From: Phycisphaerae bacterium
GTDB lineage: Bacteria > Planctomycetota > Phycisphaerae > Phycisphaerales > SM1A02
Direction: 5' to 3'
Length of the DNA stretch: 8,504 nucleotides
NCBI GenBank assembly: GCA_018663565.1
Contig: JABJQE010000205.1
Location: 1-8,504, forward strand
Part shown: positions 1 to 5,619 of the stretch, piece by piece
Layout of the letters: every line of letters begins with the position of its first letter
Position numbering within the stretch: the stretch's first letter is position 1
Program-made: the position numbers and the translations under genes
The notes under the pieces: generated by a model
The model's input: only the letters and a program-made list of their open reading frames with translations
The model's database searches: none
Told to the model about the DNA's origin: nothing

Positions 1-3
1 CCC

Positions 4-2238
4 ATGTTGATTGAAACCATGATGCTTACCGCGATGGCTGCTGCCGCAGACGCTGCTCTGATCGAGACACCAAAGACAGATCTCATTCCACGCGAAGTGC
101 TCTTTGGAAATCCAGAGCGATCCTCCGTCAAGATTAGCCCCGACGGCACAATGCTTGCATTCCGTGGCCCTGTAGACGGCGTGATGAACGCCTGGGTGCA
201 ACCACTTGCTGGTGGTGAGGCTCGTGCGCTTACGAGCTATACGGATCGGCCAATCGGAAGTCTGTCTTGGGCATGGAACGGGGAGCAACTACTGTTTACG
301 AAAGACGATGGTGGAGACGAAAACTTTCATGTGTTCTCTGTCGACATTGATGATGCCGAAGTGCGTGACTTAACGGCCGTTGATGGCGCGCGAGCTGGCG
401 TAGCTGACACGTCACGCGATCGTCCTGATGAGATCGTTGTCAGCATGAACGACAAGAACCCACAGTTCATGAGCCTGTACCGCGTGAACACCAGAATCGG
501 CGAGCGAACGCTCATGGAAGAGAACGACGGGTATCTCGGCTACACGATTGACGATGATTGGAATGTTCGCGGTCGAGCAGCGATGAATGAAGAGGGCGAG
601 CTTGTCACCGAGCTTCGCGACCTTGGGAGTGATGAGTGGTATCACTTCATGACCATTCCTTCAGACGAAATGATGACCACGACCATCAGCGGTTTCTCCA
701 AGGACGGCACCAAGCTGTATGGGACATCTTCTATTGGCCGTGACAAAGCAGCTTTGGTTTGGTGGGAACCAACCAAGGGCGGCGCTGAGTCTCCACATCT
801 CGTCTTTGAATCAGATAAGGCCGACGTGTCGGGTGGTATAGCAAACCCAGATACTTACGAACCAGAAGCAGTCACGGTGGATTACCTGCGGCCTGAGTGG
901 CACGTACTAAGCGATGCCATCGCGCCGGATATTACTGCCCTTGGCAAGCTTGACCAAGGCGACTTCAGCATTGGAAGCCGCACAAAGGACAACACGAAAT
1001 GGATCGTTGCGTATAACCGCGACAACGGCCCGCCGCGGTACTGGCTCTGGGATCGCGATACTCAGGAAGGCACATTCTTGTTTACAACATGGCCCGCTCT
1101 TGAGGGTCAGACCTTTGCTTCCATGAAGGGGGTTGAGATTCCAACGCGGGACGGCTTGACGTTGCCGTCCTACCTCACTGTTCCAGAAGGTTCCGCCGGT
1201 AAGGATTTGCCAATGGTGCTCTTTGTGCATGGCGGCCCGTGGGCTCGTGATCACTGGGGGTACAACCCATATCACCAGTGGCTCGCTGACCGTGGCTATG
1301 CGGTGCTGAGCCCAAACTTCCGTGGCTCAACCGGCTTCGGCAAGAACTTCGTCAATGCCGGAAATCGCGAGTGGTACGGCAAGATGCAAGATGACTTGAA
1401 TGACTCGGTTGCCTGGGCTGTCGAGCAAGGGATTGCCGACCCCAAACGAATTGCCATCATGGGTGGTTCGTATGGTGGATATGCGACGCTCGCTGGGTTG
1501 ACGCGTGATCCAGAACTGTTTGCCTGCGGGGTCGATATTGTCGGACCATCACACGTTGGCACACTTATCAAGTCGGTTCCTCCATACTGGAAGCCAATGA
1601 TGAAGATGTTTGATGATCGTGTTGGCAGCATGGATGAGCCGGCGTACATCGATGCCATCTCGCCGCTGACGCACGTTGAGTACATCAACAAGCCGCTGCT
1701 TATTGGGCAGGGCGCAAATGACCCTCGCGTGAAGATTGCTGAAAGTAATCAGATCGTGGAAGCCATGAATAAGCGTGGACTTCCAGTGACCTATGTCGTC
1801 TTCCCGGACGAAGGTCACGGCTTCCACAACCCGACGAACAATATGGCCTTTAATGCTGTGATTGAGGAGTTCCTTGCGGCTCATCTTGGTGGCAACGCCG
1901 AACCAGTTGGTGACGATCTCGTCAATTCAACGGCGCAGCTTCGTGACAAGGGTGGCCTTTCACTTGCTGGAGCTACGACCCATGTGGTTACCGATGGTGA
2001 AGATGAGCCAACCGAGCTGAGCGAGGTGACACTCGATGAGCTCTCGCCTGAAGAGAAGCAGCAGGTTGAGATGGTCATGATGCAACTGTCACAGATGCCC
2101 ATCGAGCAACTTCCCATGGTCCGAGACCAGATGATGCAGCAGCGGGCAATGGCACCACCAGAAGCCAAGAAGCTCGTTGATTTCATCATTGGCCAGCTCA
2201 ATGAGCGAATCGAGCAGTCGACGATACAAGGGGGGTGA
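4..2238 (+). CDS. S9-family serine peptidase (acylaminoacyl/dipeptidyl-peptidase-like), probably exported; 5' end uncertain
   Basis: Predicted serine peptidase of the prolyl-oligopeptidase clan, which cleaves short peptides. An N-terminal beta-propeller-like region (about residues 35-385) contains repeat signatures such as SPDG at 45-48 and SKDGTKLYG near 230. The alpha/beta-hydrolase domain spans about 385-630. It has an HGGP oxyanion loop at 409-412, the nucleophile motif GGSYGGY with Ser489, and likely acid Asp573 (GANDPRV) and His605 (DEGHGF), so the triad looks complete. Residues 6-19 are Ala/Met-rich and resemble the end of a signal peptide, but no basic n-region is visible. Only three bases precede the first ATG, so the true start may lie left of the window; ATG at 19 is another option. 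Residues 631-744 form an extension beyond the usual family end, rich in Met, Gln and Glu and probably helical. Substrate and biological role cannot be read from sequence. No functional link to the arn genes is evident beyond proximity. Confidence 0.9.
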   Translation: MLIETMMLTAMAAAADAALIETPKTDLIPREVLFGNPERSSVKISPDGTMLAFRGPVDGVMNAWVQPLAGGEARALTSYTDRPIGSLSWAWNGEQLLFTKDDGGDENFHVFSVDIDDAEVRDLTAVDGARAGVADTSRDRPDEIVVSMNDKNPQFMSLYRVNTRIGERTLMEENDGYLGYTIDDDWNVRGRAAMNEEGELVTELRDLGSDEWYHFMTIPSDEMMTTTISGFSKDGTKLYGTSSIGRDKAALVWWEPTKGGAESPHLVFESDKADVSGGIANPDTYEPEAVTVDYLRPEWHVLSDAIAPDITALGKLDQGDFSIGSRTKDNTKWIVAYNRDNGPPRYWLWDRDTQEGTFLFTTWPALEGQTFASMKGVEIPTRDGLTLPSYLTVPEGSAGKDLPMVLFVHGGPWARDHWGYNPYHQWLADRGYAVLSPNFRGSTGFGKNFVNAGNREWYGKMQDDLNDSVAWAVEQGIADPKRIAIMGGSYGGYATLAGLTRDPELFACGVDIVGPSHVGTLIKSVPPYWKPMMKMFDDRVGSMDEPAYIDAISPLTHVEYINKPLLIGQGANDPRVKIAESNQIVEAMNKRGLPVTYVVFPDEGHGFHNPTNNMAFNAVIEEFLAAHLGGNAEPVGDDLVNSTAQLRDKGGLSLAGATTHVVTDGEDEPTELSEVTLDELSPEEKQQVEMVMMQLSQMPIEQLPMVRDQMMQQRAMAPPEAKKLVDFIIGQLNERIEQSTIQGG

Positions 2239-2269
2239 GCGGCTACGCCGCCGCGGAGCGGCGCCCGCT
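2238..2269 (+). terminator. GC-rich hairpin after the peptidase gene (terminator-like, no T-run)
   Basis: An inner perfect 6-bp stem CGCCGC (2246-2251) / GCGGCG (2258-2263) has loop CGCGGA. An outer 5-bp stem AGCGG (2238-2242) / CCGCT (2265-2269) is separated from it by a small asymmetric internal loop. The structure begins on the last base of the peptidase stop codon and ends 15 bases before the next start codon. No T-tract follows, so it is not a canonical intrinsic terminator. It could act as a transcript-end stabiliser, a weak terminator or a brake on translation of the next gene. The structure is seen in the sequence; the function is inferred. Confidence 0.45.
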
Positions 2270-2274
2270 AGCAT
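2269..2274 (+). promoter_or_regulatory. possible -10 element (TAGCAT) before the flippase-like gene
   Basis: TAGCAT agrees with the TATAAT consensus at four of six positions and lies directly after the hairpin, 10 bases before the ATG at 2285. No convincing -35 hexamer is present at the usual distance, because that region is the GC hairpin. If used, transcription would start within a few bases of the ATG and give a leaderless or nearly leaderless mRNA. That would fit the lack of a Shine-Dalgarno sequence in front of this gene. Such short matches occur often by chance. Confidence 0.2.
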
Positions 2275-2284
2275 TCACCTGCTC

Positions 2285-3412
2285 ATGAACCGCCACGTAT
2301 TTACCGCAGTTCGCTTGCTGCTCGTTGCCATCGGTGTGACGATCATTGTGTTGGCGGTAAATTGGCGGACTGTCATGGTCATACCAGCGGGGGAACCTGG
2401 GCCTGGCGGCCACACCGCTGAGGTTGAACGGACGCTGCTCGTACTTTCTGTCGAGCCCGCTGGACCCGGTGCGATGCTGGTGCAGACCGATGCTGGCTTG
2501 GAGGGTGAGGTGGCGGCCAATTGGATACGCCCGGGCATCTTTGACATCTTTGAGCACGCGAATTGGTGGTGGGTCCTGCTCGGCCTTGGTCTGGTTGGTT
2601 GTGTTTATCCACTGCAGGCCACACGGTGGTGGCTCTTGATGCGGTGCCGCGGACTTGACGCCCCGTGGCTACGAACACTGCGGCTGGTCTTCATTGGTGC
2701 CTTCAGCAACTTCTTTCTCCCTGGAACCGAAGGTGGTGACGTCGTTAAGGCGTGGGGCGCAACAAGGGGGAGCGATCGCCGCGTTGAAGCTGTGATGAGC
2801 GTTGTCTTTGATCGCATCACTGGTCTTGCCGGGCTGGTCATTCTTGCCGCTGGTGTCGGCATTTTTGCCGCCGAGTCAAATACCGCGCGGGACATCGGAT
2901 GGTGGACCGCGGGGGCGATGCTTGTGGTTGGAGTTGGGGCGATTGTTGCCTTTGTGGTGTTCACCCGTGGTTGGTTGCAACTTCCGGCAGTCACGAAGAC
3001 ATTTGGCCGGGGTCTTCCAGCGCGACTCTTTGAAGCTGGGCGGGCCTATGCGTCGCATCCGGGACCAGTTCTTGCTGCAACAAGTGTTTCTGTGTGTGTG
3101 CAGGTGCTGCTCGCTTCAGCGGCGGGAGCGTGCGCGTGGGCACTTGGGGCCACTCACGACATCACGGTTATTTTGGCGGTCATGCCTATTCTGTTCCTCG
3201 CAGCGGCGGTTCCATTGACGTGGCAGGGGGCCGGCGTCATGGAAGTGCTCGGAATTGCCTTGCTTGCGGTGCCTGGCGTGGCCTCCGTGAACCAAGTTGT
3301 TGGGCTATTGGTCTTGTATCGATGCCTCGAGCTCACCTGGGGGCTCGTCGGAGCGAGCCTCATGATGGGCGGCGGCGTGCGTTTGCATCCGGAGCATTTG
3401 GACGCGTCCTGA
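2285..3412 (+). CDS. Flippase-like polytopic membrane protein (lysylphosphatidylglycerol synthase TM/AglD, UPF0104 family)
   Basis: Predicted 375-residue inner-membrane protein with about eight or nine membrane segments, roughly at 8-25, 94-112, 131-147, 170-193, 205-226, 261-288, 291-312, 320-346 and 348-362. The family signature FSNFFLPGTEGGDVVKAW falls at 140-157, followed by VVFDRITGL at 173-181 and QGAGVMEVLG at 314-323. This family includes the flippase half of MprF and the archaeal AglD proteins, linked to movement or use of lipid-linked or aminoacylated lipids; the substrate of this member is unknown. Residues 26-92 form a small, non-membrane, beta-rich-looking insert between the first two membrane segments. 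The ATG at 2285 was chosen because the protein then begins directly with a typical basic residue/hydrophobic segment. An upstream in-frame ATG at 2177 would add an Arg/Ser-rich stretch overlapping the peptidase gene. No Shine-Dalgarno is visible before 2285. It ends 30 bases before arnB on the same strand, which suggests but does not prove a role in the same envelope pathway. Confidence 0.85.
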   Translation: MNRHVFTAVRLLLVAIGVTIIVLAVNWRTVMVIPAGEPGPGGHTAEVERTLLVLSVEPAGPGAMLVQTDAGLEGEVAANWIRPGIFDIFEHANWWWVLLGLGLVGCVYPLQATRWWLLMRCRGLDAPWLRTLRLVFIGAFSNFFLPGTEGGDVVKAWGATRGSDRRVEAVMSVVFDRITGLAGLVILAAGVGIFAAESNTARDIGWWTAGAMLVVGVGAIVAFVVFTRGWLQLPAVTKTFGRGLPARLFEAGRAYASHPGPVLAATSVSVCVQVLLASAAGACAWALGATHDITVILAVMPILFLAAAVPLTWQGAGVMEVLGIALLAVPGVASVNQVVGLLVLYRCLELTWGLVGASLMMGGGVRLHPEHLDAS

Positions 3413-3418
3413 TACAAT
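3410..3418 (+). promoter_or_regulatory. extended -10-like element (TGATACAAT) upstream of arnB
   Basis: TGATACAAT matches an extended -10 (TG, one base, then a TATAAT-like hexamer with one mismatch). Its TGA is also the stop codon of the flippase-like gene. A start site about 7 bases downstream would leave a leader of about 18 bases that carries the GGAG at 3429-3432. No good -35 hexamer sits 16-18 bases upstream; extended -10 promoters can do without one. This would be a local promoter for the arn operon. It is a short motif and remains tentative. Confidence 0.35.
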
Positions 3419-3442
3419 GGGCGGTATTGGAGTTCTGCCCAT
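3417..3442 (+). promoter_or_regulatory. hairpin with the arnB Shine-Dalgarno in its loop, abutting the start codon
   Basis: ATGGGC (3417-3422) pairs perfectly with GCCCAT (3437-3442), and a G-U plus a G-C pair (3423/3436 and 3424/3435) extend the stem to 8 bp. The 10-base loop contains GGAG (3429-3432), the likely ribosome binding site, 10 bases from the ATG at 3443. The right arm touches the start codon. In an mRNA read through from the upstream gene this could alter arnB initiation. An mRNA starting at the candidate local promoter would lack the left arm. The same inverted repeat could instead be a DNA operator. Confidence 0.4.
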
Positions 3443-4618
3443 ATGCGTAGTGATTTTCTACCATTTGCCAAGCCCTCGATCAGCGAGGAAGACGTAGCAG
3501 CCGTTACGGAAGTTCTTCGTAGTGGCTGGATTACGACGGGGGCGGGCTGCGCGGCATTTGAGGAGGCGCTCTGCGAGCGGATTGGGTGCCATACCGCCGT
3601 CGCCTTGACAAGCGGAACGGCCGCCATGCACCTAGCGTTGCATGCTTTGGGCATCGGTCCAGGCGATGAAGTCGTGACGCCATCATTGACCTGGGTCTCT
3701 ACGATCAACCTCATATGCATGACCGGCGCAACACCAGTCTTTGTGGATGTTGACCGTGACACGCTCATGGTTTCACCGGCAGCAGTCGAGGCCGCAGTGA
3801 CCGATCGAACCCGAGTCATCATTCCGGTCGACTTTGCCGGGGCTGCAGTGGATATCGATCCAATGCGGTCTTTCTGCGGTGATCGCAACATCACCGTGAT
3901 TGAAGACGCAGCGCACGCTATCGGCACAGTTCGATCCGGCGGCGAAGAAGTTGGCGCATGCGGCACGGCCATCTTTAGTTTGCATCCGATCAAGACCATT
4001 ACGAGTGGTGAGGGCGGCGTGCTCGTGACGGACGACCCAGAATTCGGCGACCGAATCCGAAGGCTTCGTTTCCACGGACTTGGCGTCGACGCGTGGCAAC
4101 GCGGCCAACAGGGCCGTTCGCCGCAGGCCGAAGTCATTAAGCCGGGCTTTAAGTACAACTTGCCCGATATGAACGCGGTGCTTGGCCATTCACAGTTCAA
4201 TCGTCTTGACTCGTTTATTGAGCGGCGTACATCGCTTGCTATGAGGTATCAGGAACAACTGTCTTCTATCCCGGGCATCACGCCGCTGGGCGAAGCCAAC
4301 TCAACGGCGAAGAATTCGTGGCACCTATTCATTGTTCGTGTGGATGAATCCGAAGCGGGTATTGATCGGGCCGGATTTATGGATGCACTGAAGACCAGGA
4401 ATATTGGGACTGGCATTCATTTCCGCGCAGCCCACGGTCACCAGTGGTACCGCGAACACACCGACGCATGGCGTGCGGGGGATCTTACGAATACGAATTG
4501 GAACGACGCGAGAATTTGCTCGATTCCGCTCTTTGTAGGAATGACCACCGCCGATGTCGATGATGTGGTCTCCGCCATTCGTGAAGTTGTGCCAACCGCC
4601 GCCGAGGTGACAACATGA
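3443..4618 (+). CDS. arnB: ArnB: UDP-4-amino-4-deoxy-L-arabinose--oxoglutarate aminotransferase
   Basis: PLP-dependent aminotransferase (DegT/DnrJ/EryC1/StrS family) that converts the UDP-4-keto-pentose made by the ArnA decarboxylase to UDP-L-Ara4N, with glutamate as amino donor, in the cytoplasm. The 391-residue product matches E. coli ArnB closely along its length, as I recall that sequence. Shared segments include SGWITTG, GDEVITPSLTWVST (here GDEVVTPSLTWVST), VDVDRDTLMV, KFHGLGVDA (here RFHGLGVDA), APQAEV (here SPQAEV), FRAAH and the late RICS-PLF-MTTAD region. The PLP Schiff-base lysine is Lys184 in FSLHPIKTITSGEGG; Asp155 in the EDAAH motif should contact the PLP ring nitrogen. Length is slightly above the usual 380 or so. 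It is the first gene of the arn run, preceded by GGAG at 3429-3432, and overlaps arnC by 4 bases. Alternatives such as a perosamine-type aminotransferase are much less likely given the neighbours. Confidence 0.95.
   Translation: MRSDFLPFAKPSISEEDVAAVTEVLRSGWITTGAGCAAFEEALCERIGCHTAVALTSGTAAMHLALHALGIGPGDEVVTPSLTWVSTINLICMTGATPVFVDVDRDTLMVSPAAVEAAVTDRTRVIIPVDFAGAAVDIDPMRSFCGDRNITVIEDAAHAIGTVRSGGEEVGACGTAIFSLHPIKTITSGEGGVLVTDDPEFGDRIRRLRFHGLGVDAWQRGQQGRSPQAEVIKPGFKYNLPDMNAVLGHSQFNRLDSFIERRTSLAMRYQEQLSSIPGITPLGEANSTAKNSWHLFIVRVDESEAGIDRAGFMDALKTRNIGTGIHFRAAHGHQWYREHTDAWRAGDLTNTNWNDARICSIPLFVGMTTADVDDVVSAIREVVPTAAEVTT
4604..4610 (+). promoter_or_regulatory. ribosome binding site for arnC inside the end of arnB
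   Basis: GAGGTGA lies 4 bases before the arnC ATG at 4615, within the last codons of arnB. It is the clearest Shine-Dalgarno match among the arn genes and supports the overlapping ATGA start rather than a later ATG. Confidence 0.6.
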
Positions 4619-5619
4619 GTCTTTCCCTCTCAGTTGTCATTCCGGTCTACAACGAGGTCGAGAACATCGATGTACTTGTCCGACGCGTTGTTGAAGCGTG
4701 CACGCCCTTGCCTAACAAGTGGGAAGTCGTTCTTGTTGATGATGGCAGTCGAGATGGATCATTGGACAAACTTGAAGCAGCCACCGCTTTGCATGACGGC
4801 TATGTTCGCGCCATTATCTTGAACCGAAATTATGGTCAGCACGCCGCGATCATGTGTGGGTTTCGACACGCGCGTGGCGACATGGTGATTACGCTCGATG
4901 CCGACCTTCAGAATCCACCAGAAGAGATTCCTCGGCTTGTGGAGGCGATTGAGAAGGGGAATGATGTAGTCGGAACGATTCGTATGAATCGGCAAGACTT
5001 ATTCTTCCGCCGATTCGCGTCGGCCCGCATCAACTGGATGGTCAAGACATCAACGGGCGTGGGTATGAGCGACTACGGGTGCATGCTTCGGGCATATCGC
5101 CGCTCTGTTGTTGATGCCATGTTGCAGTGCCGAGAGCGCAGCACCTTTATTCCGATCCTGGCCAATAGCTTTGCCAAGCGGGCGGTTGAAATTGAAGTCA
5201 AGCACGCAGAACGCGCAGCTGGTGAGTCGAAATACAGTCTGTGGAAACTTGTAAACCTGCAGTTTGATCTGCTCACGAGCATGACCACCACCCCGCTTCG
5301 GCTGCTTTCTTGGTTTGGGGTGGCCATTGCGGTTGGCGGCGTTGGGTTTGGCTTCTTGTTACTTGTTGGCCGGGTACTCTTTGGTGCCGATTGGGCAGCC
5401 GAAGGTGTATTCACTCTCTTTGCAATCTTGTTCATCTTCATCGGCGCTCAGTTCGTTGGGATGGGACTTCTTGGCGAGTATCTCGGGCGTGTGTATCACG
5501 ATGTCCGAGGTCGCCCGCGTTACTTCATCGACCGGACAGTCGGTCACTCGGCCCTTGATGGCGCCGAGGCAAAAGAGACGGCCAAGGCGGCCGCGCTCGA
5601 AAGGCAGGTACAGATATGA
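4615..5619 (+). CDS. arnC: ArnC: undecaprenyl-phosphate 4-deoxy-4-formamido-L-arabinose transferase
   Basis: Family 2 glycosyltransferase that moves the formylated Ara4N from UDP to undecaprenyl phosphate at the cytoplasmic face of the inner membrane. The 334-residue product begins with the GT2 fold (SVVIPVYNE near 6-14, VDDGSRDGS near 41-49). It has the metal/nucleotide motif DADLQNPPEE with Asp95 and Asp97, then NRQDLFFR. Further segments closely shared with E. coli ArnC are DYGCMLRAYRR, CRERSTFIPILAN (CHERSTFIPILAN in E. coli) and HAERAAGESKYS. Two C-terminal membrane helices lie at about 230-252 and 265-287, containing AAEGVFTLFAILF and IGAQFVGMGLLGEYLGR, followed by RPRYFID. Polyisoprenyl-P glucosyltransferases such as GtrB share the architecture, but the near-identity to ArnC and the operon position decide it. 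It overlaps arnB and arnA by 4 bases each. Confidence 0.94.
   Translation: MSLSLSVVIPVYNEVENIDVLVRRVVEACTPLPNKWEVVLVDDGSRDGSLDKLEAATALHDGYVRAIILNRNYGQHAAIMCGFRHARGDMVITLDADLQNPPEEIPRLVEAIEKGNDVVGTIRMNRQDLFFRRFASARINWMVKTSTGVGMSDYGCMLRAYRRSVVDAMLQCRERSTFIPILANSFAKRAVEIEVKHAERAAGESKYSLWKLVNLQFDLLTSMTTTPLRLLSWFGVAIAVGGVGFGFLLLVGRVLFGADWAAEGVFTLFAILFIFIGAQFVGMGLLGEYLGRVYHDVRGRPRYFIDRTVGHSALDGAEAKETAKAAALERQVQI

Noticed and set aside
2177..2284. Upstream start for the flippase-like gene at 2177
   Set aside because: It would overlap the peptidase gene by 62 bases and add a Ser/Arg-rich leader across the hairpin. The family-typical N-terminus begins at 2285. It is kept only as part of the frameshift observation.
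3398..3418. TTGGAC at 3398-3403 as -35 for the TACAAT at 3413-3418
   Set aside because: The spacer would be only 9 bases, far too short for a normal sigma70-type promoter.
3380..3442. Possible PmrA box (paired CTTAAT-like half sites) as in enterobacterial arn promoters
   Set aside because: No such repeated half sites are visible upstream of arnB, so PmrA-type control is not supported by the sequence.
3154..4200. Long reading frame on the minus strand (348 codons) across the flippase end and arnB
   Set aside because: It lies opposite two strongly identified genes, its translation is Ser/Thr/Pro-rich and low in recognisable motifs, and it is best explained by codon bias of the sense genes.
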